64,000 nucleotides of DNA from Desulfobulbaceae bacterium BRH_c16a. GTDB lineage: Bacteria > Desulfobacterota > Desulfobulbia > Desulfobulbales > Desulfocapsaceae. Positions 9,079 to 18,161 of the stretch are shown here, one piece after another; the stretch's first letter is position 1, and each line of letters opens with the position of its first letter. Under the pieces are notes generated by a model. It saw only the letters and a program-made list of their open reading frames with translations. It did not search any database and was not told the DNA's origin. The position numbers were made by a program, and so were the translations under genes. The stretch is taken from NCBI GenBank assembly GCA_000961725.1, contig LADS01000056.1, positions 36,418 to 100,417 on the forward strand, given 5' to 3'.

Positions 9079-9676
9079 CGATCTTTATCTCCTGCACCAT
9101 CATTTTTTTACCATTTTGGGTAATCACGCAAGGAACAGCGGCCAATTGCAGACGGTCAGCTATGGTTTTTGTCAGATAAAAGACGGGCCTGTTTAATTGC
9201 TTTATCAAGGGGGCGGCAAATCCTGCGGAAATCAGCAATTTCTGTTGACGATTCTTGTTATAGGGTGACTTCACAAACCACTCCACCTGCTTTCTATCCT
9301 CGCTATTGATGACCACCAATCCATCGGGTAGAGAGACATAATCCAAAGGGTTCCAGGTAAGCCCTCGCTGGTACATGATCTCCCCATTTTCACCAAAGAT
9401 GTCGTGATCTAAAGTGTAGGTCATATCGACGAAAAACGTCCGATCTCTGCCCGCTGCAGGCAGGGCATGGATGTCTTTTGCTTTGTAGTTCTGCCTGTTC
9501 TCCTCCATGACCTTTGCCAGCTTTTCATAGTCAATACTGGCCTTGACCTCTTCAACTAGGTCAGGCTCCACTATGGGATAGGTCATCCCGACGGTGCCAA
9601 GATTTTTTCCATAGGCAAGAGAGGCCGGCAGAAGGCCAAAAATGAGAATGAAAATAAAAAACTTACAGTTTCCCAT
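9059..9676 (-). CDS. traW: TraW, F-type pilus assembly protein
   Basis: A 205-residue periplasmic protein. I chose the ATG at 9676 (MGNCKFFIFILIFGLLPASLAYG), which gives a signal peptide. The frame extends 12 codons further into traC without benefit. Recognisable TraW features are the early TYPIVEPDLVEEVKASI and the C-terminal QKLLISAGFAAPLIKQLN and PCVITQNGKKM segments. TraW acts with TrbC and TraU in the mating-pair channel. It overlaps traC by 14 bp and traU by 20 bp, so translation is probably coupled throughout. Confidence 0.9.
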   Translation of the reverse strand: MGNCKFFIFILIFGLLPASLAYGKNLGTVGMTYPIVEPDLVEEVKASIDYEKLAKVMEENRQNYKAKDIHALPAAGRDRTFFVDMTYTLDHDIFGENGEIMYQRGLTWNPLDYVSLPDGLVVINSEDRKQVEWFVKSPYNKNRQQKLLISAGFAAPLIKQLNRPVFYLTKTIADRLQLAAVPCVITQNGKKMMVQEIKIDGSIYD

Positions 9677-12209
9677 TTTTCCGCAACTCGACCATTTCCA
9701 GGATGGCCTCATGATAGGTCATGCCGGACTTAACTCGCTCTTCGATCATGGCGATTTCTGAAGCCTTTGAGGTGTAAATAAAATAGGCGTAATCGTTTAC
9801 TATCAAACGAGCCGGGCCAATTCCAAAGGGTGTGTCAAAGAAGATTTCTGAGTAGTACGGAGGGTTGGATTTGATACTTTTCAGGAGCTTCATGGAAAAA
9901 TCATCGTAATCAATTAACTTCAGGTCTAGCGCCTTGTCAAAAGCAGGAGATTCCAAAAAGATTTTGAAGGCAGAGTTGTCTTTGATTACAGTTCCAACCT
10001 CACCGAACTGGTCCAGATCAAGAATAGATTGGGTGATAATCATGAAACTGCCGGAGTATTTCCTGGCTCTGCGGTAGCCCTCATTGACAACCGGCGCAAG
10101 CATTGAGGACTTATCGAGAAACTGCCATGCTTCATCAAAAATAATCAGCCGATGCCGTGACCGATCTGAGAGATAGAGGTCTTGAGTTACGGCATTGATA
10201 ATGAGCATGGTGACAATCTTGTAGAGATCAGGTTTTACCTTCAGGTTTTCCAACTCAAGGACAACAAACTGATCATTGCGAATATCAAAGGTGCTGGGAC
10301 CGCAAAAGAATTTTCCGTAAAAGCCATACGATGTGAAGTTCATCAAGAGAAAGCCTAACTTCCTTGCTTTCTCGATTAAATTTTTATTCTCATCATATTC
10401 TTTATGTTGTTCCATGCCTGGGCCGGTCGGAAATAATTTCATGAATTCCCAGACCGTATTGGCATCAGCGGCTTGTCCTTTTTGATTCCATGCCCAATTT
10501 ACCGCCCAATAAAATAAATTTATTTCCTCTATATCCTCACATCCTGTTTTTGAGTTGGCGTAGGCCATTTGCGCGAATACGGTGGCAATGGCAGATAATT
10601 CTTCCTCCGGCTCTATAATATTTGTAAAGGGATTGAGGCATATATTTGAATCAGGACTGAAATCCAGATACCTCGCACCCAACATATCAGCCATTTTTTT
10701 GTAGGAACCACCAATGTCAATGATCCGGATTATGGAACCGCAAGCGTAATAATTAAAGGCTATGAAGTTGACCAAAAATGACTTGCCGGAACCAGATGTA
10801 GCGCAGCAAAAGCAATTAAAGTTGGTTGCCCCTTTTGCGAAAAAATCTAACGAAATCATTTGCCCTTTTCGGCCAGTGAAAATCAGATTCGGGATGCCGC
10901 CGGAACCGACAAAATCGCCCTGAACCGGCAGCAATGGGGTAATTGAAGGTACTGATGCAGTAAAATCACGCTCCAGATTTTCTATGTTCTTACCGTCAGC
11001 GTAAAGACAAAGAGGAAAAGACGAGATAAACAGAATTTTCAGAATCATGTTGTCCTGTTGCATCACATAACCGTTATTCTCCCACAACCGTCTGACCCTG
11101 ACACATGAATCTCTGGCATTTTCTACATCGTTTGAAAAAACCCAGAAAACGGGAATGATCTTGAGGAATTTTACACCGTGTTCCAGATCATCAGCGGCCT
11201 CTACGTGTTCCGCTTGCTTACGGTAAAGCAAAGTAGATAATGAACCGACTCCTTTCTGATTGAGCATAAGATTGGTTTTGGCGTGGATCGTTACATCTAT
11301 CCCCTTCTGAAAGACGATATTGAAGCAATAGAGAAAATCGGACTTGATCTGGTCAGCATCCGAGACAATGCCCCATATCCCGCCAAACAGAGAGTTGGTC
11401 TGCATCGGGTCAACTTCTTTGGGAAAGCTCTTTGGGGTCGTGCAACACCAGTATTTATCTCCAGCCTGAATATAATCGCTCCCTTCCTTGATAACGGTAT
11501 CCGCATTGATAATCTGTTTCAGAATTGGAATATCAGGACTGTAGGAATTGAAGTTATGCTCTGGATAATCCTTGGGGTAGGTATTGAGCAAGCGCCGCAA
11601 CCATTCCATAAGGTTGCCTGGCTGCAGGTTTCTCGGGTAAAGCTGGGCAGCTCTCAATGTCTCGTTGATCTGCCGCTTGATGTCGAGTAACGATGCAATC
11701 TTCTTTTTATCACCCAATTCTTCTGGTTTTGGCATACCAGGCGCATCCCCGGGGACTTTAACCGCTACAAACAGCCGGAAATTTCTGACTGGAATAAAGC
11801 TGCATGCCTCCAGCCCCTTTTTCCCTTCGAGTAAAAATTCAGTAACTCGTTCGGTATTGGTGACAATTATCGGTTCTGTTCTGGTCCGGCTTTTTCGATA
11901 CGCATCTATGATCGGTTCTATGTGGGAATCAGCATGCAAAATAAACTGAATAATTGTGCCATGAGGCATCCCCGCCCTGAAAATACCCTCAAGTGAGTTC
12001 ATGGCCTTTTCCCCTGCGTAGGTAAGCGGGGCACACTCCCATATTATCCCAAACGTGCTGTCCTGATTCACATAGATTTCATGCCCCTGATCGTAAGCGA
12101 CATAGTTCAGGAAGGCAGAAAAAGGATGCCGCCTGGTCAGCTTGGCAATATCGCTGTGTTTCAGGTATTCAGTGTTGCCGTAGAGAAGCCGCTTACAAAA
12201 GTCTATCAT
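9663..12209 (-). CDS. traC: TraC, VirB4-type secretion ATPase
   Basis: An 848-residue protein of the expected size for F-type TraC. It has an N-terminal CagE/VirB4-like region and a C-terminal RecA-like ATPase. Walker A (CATSGSGKSFLVNF) lies near residue 473 and Walker B (LIIFDEAWQFL) near residue 693, followed by a QSILDLDQF segment consistent with a sensor. TraC powers pilus subunit assembly at the cytoplasmic face of the inner membrane. It overlaps traV (ATGA) and traW. No inactivating change is visible. Confidence 0.95.
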   Translation of the reverse strand: MIDFCKRLLYGNTEYLKHSDIAKLTRRHPFSAFLNYVAYDQGHEIYVNQDSTFGIIWECAPLTYAGEKAMNSLEGIFRAGMPHGTIIQFILHADSHIEPIIDAYRKSRTRTEPIIVTNTERVTEFLLEGKKGLEACSFIPVRNFRLFVAVKVPGDAPGMPKPEELGDKKKIASLLDIKRQINETLRAAQLYPRNLQPGNLMEWLRRLLNTYPKDYPEHNFNSYSPDIPILKQIINADTVIKEGSDYIQAGDKYWCCTTPKSFPKEVDPMQTNSLFGGIWGIVSDADQIKSDFLYCFNIVFQKGIDVTIHAKTNLMLNQKGVGSLSTLLYRKQAEHVEAADDLEHGVKFLKIIPVFWVFSNDVENARDSCVRVRRLWENNGYVMQQDNMILKILFISSFPLCLYADGKNIENLERDFTASVPSITPLLPVQGDFVGSGGIPNLIFTGRKGQMISLDFFAKGATNFNCFCCATSGSGKSFLVNFIAFNYYACGSIIRIIDIGGSYKKMADMLGARYLDFSPDSNICLNPFTNIIEPEEELSAIATVFAQMAYANSKTGCEDIEEINLFYWAVNWAWNQKGQAADANTVWEFMKLFPTGPGMEQHKEYDENKNLIEKARKLGFLLMNFTSYGFYGKFFCGPSTFDIRNDQFVVLELENLKVKPDLYKIVTMLIINAVTQDLYLSDRSRHRLIIFDEAWQFLDKSSMLAPVVNEGYRRARKYSGSFMIITQSILDLDQFGEVGTVIKDNSAFKIFLESPAFDKALDLKLIDYDDFSMKLLKSIKSNPPYYSEIFFDTPFGIGPARLIVNDYAYFIYTSKASEIAMIEERVKSGMTYHEAILEMVELRKNGKL

Positions 12210-12703
12210 TGTAATGCCTTTGCCTTTTCACTTATATCTGTCAGCACCCATTGAGATTCTTTCAGCTTCAAATAGACATAGCGAGTCATAAACAGTTCGT
12301 CGTTCTCTCCTTTGTACGGCAGCATCAGTACCCGCATGACCTTGGGTGGTTCCAGCATAGGCTTGTCCGGTTCCTGCATGAGTTCCGTAAGTGCCTTGTA
12401 ACGGCTATTCTGAGCAGTGAGCTGGTTGATATTGGTCCTTATACCTGACTCAGCGGTTGTTGCCGGTGGACAGGGAATAGTGTCACCACTTACGTTCGTG
12501 CAGCTTGTCTCGCTTGCATTATCAACATCAGGGAACCTGGCCTCCTTGTAAGCGGATGACGTATCGATACACTTACCGGCATCATCTCTGGTGCGGCATT
12601 TGAAATTTTCCTCATAGGGATTGACAAGCTCTCCTACCAGCCCACCACAACCTGACAGGGGAACCAGAAGCAATAAGGGCAGAATGACATATTGTAATTT
12701 CAT
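12206..12703 (-). CDS. traV: TraV, outer-membrane lipoprotein of the core complex
   Basis: A 165-residue protein with a lipoprotein signal (LVPLSGC, lipidated Cys near residue 19) and a short Cys-containing mature region (NFKCRT, GKCID) typical of TraV. In F-type systems TraV anchors the TraK-TraB core complex in the outer membrane, as VirB7 does elsewhere. Start and stop both overlap neighbours by 4 bp (traB and traC), which shows tight coupling. Confidence 0.9.
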   Translation of the reverse strand: MKLQYVILPLLLLVPLSGCGGLVGELVNPYEENFKCRTRDDAGKCIDTSSAYKEARFPDVDNASETSCTNVSGDTIPCPPATTAESGIRTNINQLTAQNSRYKALTELMQEPDKPMLEPPKVMRVLMLPYKGENDELFMTRYVYLKLKESQWVLTDISEKAKALQ

Positions 12704-13938
12704 AACGATTCGTCTCTTTTGTAGTCTTTAATCTCCAGTTCTTTGCCTTCCGAGACGATAACCGTAACCTTCTTGGTAGCAGCCACTTCAATAACCGGAG
12801 TCGTTTGTTTTGCTAATTCCATGTAAAAATTCTGCAGGGTGTTTGCTCCCTCTGATAGTCCACCACCAATGGCGTACTTCCCGAGTTGCGCAGAATCAAT
12901 TATTTGGGTTGTTCCCAGGACAGAAGTTGAGGTTGTGGCGGCCGCCGCTTTTAACGCGTCGCCGGCCCCGCCAAAAAATCCGGCTATGATCGCCCTGGCA
13001 GTTGCAGCGCCCATCCGGGAAACTACTCGTCCAGAGAGGCCAACCTTGGAGTCGGAATCAGTTACAAAGCCTTTGAGAGGGGTATCAATAATGGCACTGC
13101 CTTCGTTGGATAGACATGAAAGTGAGACTAAGCGCACATCTGCTCGTTCTTTATCCAACCTGCCTACGGCCTCGGCAATAACAAAACAGCCGGACAGGTT
13201 GGCCTTGATGTCATTTGGCAGCACTGCCGGGGTCTGGATACGGAGCAAAAGAGGTTCGGAGTTGCCCCCCTTGGCACCGCTCGAAGTAGCAGCATCGAAA
13301 CCTGTCAAAAGTCTCGCCTCCATGAAGGAAGGAGGAAGATAGACTGTTCGACCTTTTTTTTTACCGTCATCTTGGGGAAGAGCAGCGGCTTGGTTTGAAA
13401 TCACTGAAATCTTGCCGACGATCCTCCTTTCCTGCTTTTGGTTTCCACGGCCACGGCCACCCCCTTGAGGCGATGGCCCCAAATCACGACCGCCTAATGA
13501 TGGTTGACTATTGTAAAATACAGGCATTCCCTGTTCATCAAGAACTTGTTTTCCATTTGCACCGAGTACAGGTATAGGTATAGGTTTTCCAACAGATAAT
13601 TGTTCAGGCGTGGGGATAACTAATTTGCTGCTTTCTGCATCTTTTTTTTTCCTCTCTTCAATAGCCAAAAAATCGGTCTGGCTTTTTGTCAGATCGGCCA
13701 TGCCCTTTTTCAGAGCATCAATCTGCCGCCCCTGTTCCTTGAGCATGGTCTTTTCAATCATGTCAGGGTCAAGGTGAATGGTCCTGTTTTTTTCTGTCTC
13801 CGCAACATCCACCCTTTTTTTAGCGCGGGAATTATAACCAGTAACAGCGATTCCCAGAACAATGAGACCGACTATCGACCAGACTAAAACCTTTTTATTT
13901 TGTGGTGTCAGGTTGTTGAATTTTTCTTTTAGGGTCAT
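12700..13938 (-). CDS. traB: TraB, VirB10-like core-complex protein
   Basis: A 412-residue protein with a short cytoplasmic N-terminus and one membrane helix (residues about 19-36, LVWSIVGLIVLGIAVTGY). A coiled-coil stretch follows (about 50-100), then a Gly/Pro-rich linker and a C-terminal beta-barrel TrbI/VirB10 domain (FVIAEAVGRLDKERADVRL). TraB spans the envelope and links inner-membrane ATPases to TraK and TraV at the outer membrane. ATGA overlaps join it to traK and traV. The length is a little below that of F TraB (475). Confidence 0.92.
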   Translation of the reverse strand: MTLKEKFNNLTPQNKKVLVWSIVGLIVLGIAVTGYNSRAKKRVDVAETEKNRTIHLDPDMIEKTMLKEQGRQIDALKKGMADLTKSQTDFLAIEERKKKDAESSKLVIPTPEQLSVGKPIPIPVLGANGKQVLDEQGMPVFYNSQPSLGGRDLGPSPQGGGRGRGNQKQERRIVGKISVISNQAAALPQDDGKKKGRTVYLPPSFMEARLLTGFDAATSSGAKGGNSEPLLLRIQTPAVLPNDIKANLSGCFVIAEAVGRLDKERADVRLVSLSCLSNEGSAIIDTPLKGFVTDSDSKVGLSGRVVSRMGAATARAIIAGFFGGAGDALKAAAATTSTSVLGTTQIIDSAQLGKYAIGGGLSEGANTLQNFYMELAKQTTPVIEVAATKKVTVIVSEGKELEIKDYKRDESL

Positions 13939-14813
13939 TGCGATTGCTCCCGTTTTTCAACCACAAACACCCGGGTCGCCTCGCCGGTGTTCAAAACCTG
14001 ATCTTCTATTGCCACGGCTAGGATGGCTTCACTGATAAAAAGTGACAGAAAGGTTTTCTCCTTCAATTCCATTGTTTCATCCTTGGTAGAGGCCACCTTG
14101 AATTGCTTCAATCGCAATCCAACTCCTTCTACATCTACGGTCTGCATAAGGTTGACGCTGAGATCACCACAGAGGGGAATCAGAGTGTCCGCATTTGAAA
14201 CCTTGTAGCTGGATGGATAGCCGCCTTCATAACCTTCCTTGATGATTTGCAAGACCTGTTTTTCCAAAGGCATGTTTTTGTAATGGTCGATATTCTTTTT
14301 GAAAACATCCTTTGCTGGTGCGGCCAGATGCAGGGTTACAGATGAGGTTGGGTGAGGTTCCGCAATCAGGGTATAAACTGCCCCATTGCAGACAATAAAT
14401 AACTCGCTGGGTGTCTCAGCATAGGTTAGCAGTCCGTCTAACTCCTCGGCCTTGAATTTGATAAAGGCACTATTGCCGGAAAAATGACCAGTTACGCCCT
14501 TTTCTTCCGAGTAAATCAAATCACTCATCGGCCCGGAACAGACAATCCGGTTGATGTCACGATTGGACAACTGCACGATGCTTGGCATATCCGGGGAAAT
14601 GAATTCGACAGTCGTAGGGTTGTCAAAATGGTCATTGGTCATAGTTGAAATTTTCAGGGGTTCTGGCTCCCTTATAACCGGGGACTGCACGGCTTGTGGT
14701 AGAAGAACAGAGGGCTGGTCTTTCAGATCAGCGGGTGGAGCCGGTGCTTCTTCTGCTTGGACCGAGGAGGCAGCCAATAGCAGGCACAGGCTTATCTGAA
14801 TAATTATCTTCAT
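13935..14813 (-). CDS. traK: TraK, secretin-like core-complex protein
   Basis: A 292-residue exported protein with signal peptide MKIIIQISLCLLLAASSVQA. The mature part is beta-rich, with the segment VQLSNRDINRIVCSGPMSDLIYSEEKG typical of TraK. This is the VirB9/secretin-like component that contacts TraV and TraB at the outer membrane. It overlaps traE and traB by 4 bp each. Confidence 0.9.
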   Translation of the reverse strand: MKIIIQISLCLLLAASSVQAEEAPAPPADLKDQPSVLLPQAVQSPVIREPEPLKISTMTNDHFDNPTTVEFISPDMPSIVQLSNRDINRIVCSGPMSDLIYSEEKGVTGHFSGNSAFIKFKAEELDGLLTYAETPSELFIVCNGAVYTLIAEPHPTSSVTLHLAAPAKDVFKKNIDHYKNMPLEKQVLQIIKEGYEGGYPSSYKVSNADTLIPLCGDLSVNLMQTVDVEGVGLRLKQFKVASTKDETMELKEKTFLSLFISEAILAVAIEDQVLNTGEATRVFVVEKREQSQ

Positions 14814-15469
14814 TTCGTTTCCACCTCTGCGTGTTTGTCCATCTTCATTTTTGCATCTGCTCTTTTTTTGAGCTGTTCTTCTGTTTCTCTTTCTGCTTTC
14901 TGTGCGTCTATGTCTGCTCTGAGATTCTTCTCCTTGAACTCGCTAATCTCAAAACGACCGTCACGGATGCGATACGCGACCACAAAGGTTTTGGCGGCCT
15001 TTTCGAGTTTTGTATCTCCAGCAAACTGCACTAAATTCCCAAACATCTCTATAGTGCCTTCGCTTATTGTGATTTTCTCCATGTAAAATGACGAACTTAC
15101 TTGCGATTCTTCAATACGACCCGCCAAGGAGTACCAGCTTTTCGAGGCTTCTGGATAGGCTTCGGAGGTGTAGAGAGAGAGCAGATCATTAAACTGCCCT
15201 CTTGCCGTGGGTGGGGAGTAGGTAGTTGCAAGGTTGACAATCTTTCTGCTCATATCCTTGATGTAACCCTCGGTAGGCTTGCCCTGAACGAACTCAATTG
15301 TGCCGGTCATAGCGGGTGGAATCAGCACAACACGTTGATATTTAACAGCCCTATACACCATAAGGGAATTGAAGCAGACGGCTACGGCTATTGCCCCGAC
15401 AGCAAATTTAAGCAGTCGGTTTTCAACGAATAAATTACTGGTTTTTTGTACGAAAATGTCTGCTTTCAC
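14810..15469 (-). CDS. traE: TraE, inner-membrane transfer protein
   Basis: A 219-residue protein with one N-terminal membrane helix (residues about 19-40) followed by a VirB8-like periplasmic domain. The segments RVVLIPPAMTGTIEF and KMEKITISEGTIEMFGNL-like strands fit the TraE family. The C-terminus is a charged helix rich in Lys and Glu. TraE is needed for pilus assembly at the inner membrane. It is coupled by 4-bp overlaps to traL and traK. Confidence 0.88.
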   Translation of the reverse strand: MKADIFVQKTSNLFVENRLLKFAVGAIAVAVCFNSLMVYRAVKYQRVVLIPPAMTGTIEFVQGKPTEGYIKDMSRKIVNLATTYSPPTARGQFNDLLSLYTSEAYPEASKSWYSLAGRIEESQVSSSFYMEKITISEGTIEMFGNLVQFAGDTKLEKAAKTFVVAYRIRDGRFEISEFKEKNLRADIDAQKAERETEEQLKKRADAKMKMDKHAEVETK

Positions 15470-15735
15470 TCGTTAAACTCCTGCTGGAAATAGTCGGGAT
15501 AGTTGTTCATCTTGAGCAGGCCAAAGACATAAAGGACATGCTTCAAGAATCCCCGTGCCTGAGATCGTTTGATTTTGGTGTAGGAATACTGAAATACCAA
15601 GAAGATAAGCCACATTAACTTGCCGTAGAGCAATGACAGTGTAAGGAAGAAGAGGAACAAGACCAACTCATCCACCTCAAACCACAGCACTTGAAACGGT
15701 TTAGATAGATATTGCGGAAACTTTCTGGCAATCAT
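15466..15735 (-). CDS. traL: TraL, small inner-membrane pilus assembly protein
   Basis: An 89-residue protein, the size of F TraL (91), with the family-typical start PQYLSKPFQVLWFEVDE. A hydrophobic hairpin follows (LVLFLFFLTLSLLYGKLMWLIFLVF) and then a basic C-terminal part. TraL corresponds to VirB3 in function and sits beside the pilin and TraE. It overlaps traE by 4 bp and follows traA by 17 bp. Confidence 0.88.
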   Translation of the reverse strand: MIARKFPQYLSKPFQVLWFEVDELVLFLFFLTLSLLYGKLMWLIFLVFQYSYTKIKRSQARGFLKHVLYVFGLLKMNNYPDYFQQEFNE

Positions 15736-15752
15736 TGCTTATGGCCTCCTCG

Positions 15753-16046
15753 TTAAACGATTACAGCGCCGATAGACTGCACAACGGTATCAGCGGACAG
15801 CAGAAATGCACCCCCAAGGACAACGCCTGCCGCAGGAAGAATCATCTGCCGGATAGCAAGGATGGCCGCAAAAACCATAGAAGCAACACCAGCGACAAAT
15901 CCAATAGGGCCAAGCAAAATCTGAGTTACCGCAATATCGTACAAGTCAAAGGCAAACGAACCAGCCGCCGGAGTTGTCATAGCGAAGACACTGACTGTCT
16001 GGAGCAGTAAAACGGTTAAAATGGCAAAAAAAGTTACTTTTTTCAT
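15753..16046 (-). CDS. traA: TraA-type pilin precursor
   Basis: A 97-residue precursor. A signal peptide ending in VSVFA (residue 22) would leave a 75-residue mature pilin with two long hydrophobic helices separated by a short basic loop (AIRQM), as in F and VirB2 pilins. The gene precedes traL, the standard F order. Mature pilin is stored in the inner membrane and polymerised into the conjugative pilus. The signal peptidase encoded at 5138-5683 is a plausible processing enzyme. Confidence 0.85.
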   Translation of the reverse strand: MKKVTFFAILTVLLLQTVSVFAMTTPAAGSFAFDLYDIAVTQILLGPIGFVAGVASMVFAAILAIRQMILPAAGVVLGGAFLLSADTVVQSIGAVIV

Positions 16047-16091
16047 GATGACATTTCCTTTTGTTGCTGTTGTTGCACGAGCTTGTGCTTT

Positions 16092-16610
16092 TCAGTTTTT
16101 AGTTAGTTTTATCTCTACCCTTCGATTGCTTTCCGGGGTGCTCCCGTAAATCATCCCTTTTCCCTCCGCCGAAGCCACTTTGAAACCATTTCTCCGAAGC
16201 ATGGTAGCAACAGCCTCGGCTCGATACCTGGAAAGTTTGAGGTTCTGGTTTTCGATTCCAATCGAACAGGTGTAGCCGGTGAGATACAGAGGACAGGTGG
16301 CACAACAATCTTGCAACTCCATCAGGAGCTTGTTGCCGGCATCCGGGGATAACCTTGCGCTGCCCAGGTCAAAATAAACCACAGGGAACGGACGGCTTTC
16401 TGGTCGAGCGTAAAAAGATGGTAGGCTGGCAATGATGAAAGTTTGGTGGAATGGAATTTGTACAGGTGTGTTTATGGCAGGTGCATAGCTGAAAAAATCC
16501 TGTCGGATTTCAAGCCCCCAAACCGGATTGGAAACGGAACTGGTGAACATGAAAAATCCTCCTGAAATCAGAATGAATTTTTGAATTTGTTTTCTGGCCC
16601 GATTCATCAT
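16092..16610 (-). CDS. OmpA-family peptidoglycan-binding exported protein
   Basis: About 172 residues from the ATG at 16610 (or 16607), where a signal-peptide-like start appears (ILISGGFFMFTSSVSNPVWG). The frame is open back to 16751, but that part overlaps the preceding gene. The C-terminal 95 residues form an OmpA-like domain: VVYFDLGSARLS, NLKLSRYRAEAV, then GKGMIYGSTPESNRRVEI. Such domains bind peptidoglycan. A CCATC cluster lies between. Its position directly before traA suggests a role in anchoring or opening the cell wall for the transfer channel, which is inference. The start is uncertain because no clear ribosome binding site is seen. Confidence 0.75.
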   Translation of the reverse strand: MMNRARKQIQKFILISGGFFMFTSSVSNPVWGLEIRQDFFSYAPAINTPVQIPFHQTFIIASLPSFYARPESRPFPVVYFDLGSARLSPDAGNKLLMELQDCCATCPLYLTGYTCSIGIENQNLKLSRYRAEAVATMLRRNGFKVASAEGKGMIYGSTPESNRRVEIKLTKN

Positions 16611-16677
16611 TTCTGTCGCATTAAAGAAACTACTGTTTCTTTCTCTTTGATTATGTTTTGTCGCATTATTTTCATGG

Positions 16678-17163
16678 TCATTTTGCAATTTCCGGTTCAC
16701 TTTTTTCGAGGTCATTATTTGACATTTCCATGCCCTGATTTTGCTCTTCATTCAGCTCTTTTTTCATTTGTCTTTCTTTGGCTCGATGGGCTCTCTTTCG
16801 TACTCGATAAAGTTTTTTGATTTCAAAAATTGACAGCTTAAATCGATAGGTAAATTCAATTTCTACTATCAGATTATTCATAAAAAGTCGTTTGTTTGGC
16901 TCCAGGTTCATGAACCTGGAATACGCATAGCGTTCCCATTTTGTTTCCAAGTCACAGGTGTCAATGAGTGCTTTTCTATATTTTATGTTTTTCTGACTCA
17001 ACTGAGGTCTCAAGAAATCATGCAGCCCCCAAAGATTTTCCAGCAATTTCATACCGATTAAATCTTCATCCAAGAGAGGATCGCTTATTGTTTTTGTCCT
17101 TTTCATCCAGCGGAGTGTTTTCAGCGGAATTTTAGAGGTCTTCGCATATTCTTTGATTTCCAT
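16678..17163 (-). CDS. Unknown protein, MerR-like N-terminus
   Basis: A 161-residue, strongly basic and helical protein. The first 35 residues (MEIKEYAKTSKIPLKTLRWM) resemble the start of a MerR/excisionase-type helix-turn-helix, and the rest is charged helix with a C-terminal Glu/Lys-rich tail. I cannot name a family. It overlaps the sigma-like gene by 32 bp and is the third or fourth gene of the transfer operon leader, so a role in regulating transfer is plausible but unproven. Confidence 0.6.
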   Translation of the reverse strand: MEIKEYAKTSKIPLKTLRWMKRTKTISDPLLDEDLIGMKLLENLWGLHDFLRPQLSQKNIKYRKALIDTCDLETKWERYAYSRFMNLEPNKRLFMNNLIVEIEFTYRFKLSIFEIKKLYRVRKRAHRAKERQMKKELNEEQNQGMEMSNNDLEKSEPEIAK

Positions 17164-17683
17164 AGCCCTCTATTCTTTTGATAGCGTTTGATAAAATTTT
17201 TCTGGCCGATTGGATATGAATCCCAAAATGGTTGGCAATCGTGTTAAAACTGACGGGTCTTGGCTGTGAGAGAATCCACAGGGAAAGAAGCCTTTGTCGG
17301 CTAGTCAGTGCAGACAATGTCACGGCAATGACTGCGTCATCCAGCTCGCAACATTCATTCAGGTCCGGGGATTGTTCGTTTTGAATTGCCATGCTCGCCT
17401 GTTGCTCGTTAGCTAAGGCAACACCAGCGGCCAGCTGGATACATCTGGTACCAAAAACAATACGGAAATACTGGCTAGTTAAGGACAAGTCCTTGTTTTG
17501 ATCGATTAAAACTGAGATCACCTGATACACAGCAAGCTGGGCCTCTCCCGCCAAGTCTCTTGAATCACATGACATGTACCGATAATATGGTGCGGCTATG
17601 CACCATATCAACACCCTGTTTGCGCTCACCCAAGATTGAGCCAGTGGCCAGATGTTTTGTTTATTTGGGTTAACAGAACACAT
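17132..17683 (-). CDS. Sigma-70-like regulatory protein in the transfer leader
   Basis: A 183-residue protein. The N-terminal half has a region-2-like helix (RDLAGEAQLAVYQVISVL). The C-terminal half has a region-4-like helix-turn-helix (LTSRQRLLSLWILSQ, then SFNTIANHFGIHIQSARKI). The whole matches an ECF/sigma-70-type plan, although the match is weak and some DNA-contact residues differ. AGGTAATCGAA lies just before the ATG. The gene is downstream of the two small HTH genes and upstream of the pilus genes, so it could activate the tra operon or the host's response to it. It could also be an anti-terminator-like or phage-type regulator. Confidence 0.6.
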   Translation of the reverse strand: MCSVNPNKQNIWPLAQSWVSANRVLIWCIAAPYYRYMSCDSRDLAGEAQLAVYQVISVLIDQNKDLSLTSQYFRIVFGTRCIQLAAGVALANEQQASMAIQNEQSPDLNECCELDDAVIAVTLSALTSRQRLLSLWILSQPRPVSFNTIANHFGIHIQSARKILSNAIKRIEGYGNQRICEDL

Positions 17684-17688
17684 TTCGA

Positions 17689-17904
17689 TTACCTGAGTTC
17701 CATCAACCGTTCAATCAACTTAGGATCCGGTATCTCTCTGTATTTATCTAAAAACTCATCAACCTTCGAGGATCGCAACAAAACCGTACGGCTATTAATT
17801 TCTATTCGTGGCATCCCATCACACATCAGCTTGAGCACAACTCGTTTTCCACACCCAAGATACTGCTGTTCTCCAGGTATTCGATTGAGATAGATTCCAT
17901 TCAT
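17689..17904 (-). CDS. Small excisionase/AlpA-like HTH protein
   Basis: A 71-residue protein. The segment GKRVVLKLMCDGMPRIEINSR followed by TVLLRSSKVDEFLDKY fits the helix-turn-helix_17 (MerR/excisionase-like) pattern, in which a DNA-binding helix precedes the G-(M/L)-P-x-I strand and an RxxxVDxFL helix. Proteins of this type act as directionality factors or small regulators. It starts in a 4-bp overlap with the upstream gene and lies 5 bp before the sigma-like gene. Confidence 0.6.
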   Translation of the reverse strand: MNGIYLNRIPGEQQYLGCGKRVVLKLMCDGMPRIEINSRTVLLRSSKVDEFLDKYREIPDPKLIERLMELR

Positions 17905-18092
17905 GCTTCATCCTCACTCTCGGTGAGATACGACTTCAAATATGCTTGTGAAAGCCGTTGATAAAGTGATTCTCCAGTTGATAACGTTAACGTCTCAAAC
18001 GGTATTTGTATTTTTAGTGACAAATCTTTAGCCTTTGTTTTCGAAAGCAATCGTCGCCCCAAGCGCAGATCACTTATCATTTGCGGGGACAT
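17901..18092 (-). CDS. Small HTH (Cro-like) first gene of the transfer operon
   Basis: A 63-residue protein. The N-terminal MSPQMISDLRLGRRLLSKTKAKDLSLKI looks like the second half of a Cro/CI-type helix-turn-helix, but the protein is short and the first helix is missing or degenerate. An in-frame TGA lies just upstream of this ATG, so it cannot be extended. It is the first gene after the divergent promoter at 18162-18198 and could be a Cro-like antagonist of the S24 repressor, which is inference from the phage-like arrangement. Confidence 0.5.
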   Translation of the reverse strand: MSPQMISDLRLGRRLLSKTKAKDLSLKIQIPFETLTLSTGESLYQRLSQAYLKSYLTESEDEA

Positions 18093-18161
18093 GCCAAATC
18101 ATCTACATAACGTGAACACACAACCGGTTAATCCACAAAAAATGTACATTTAACGTGATGC

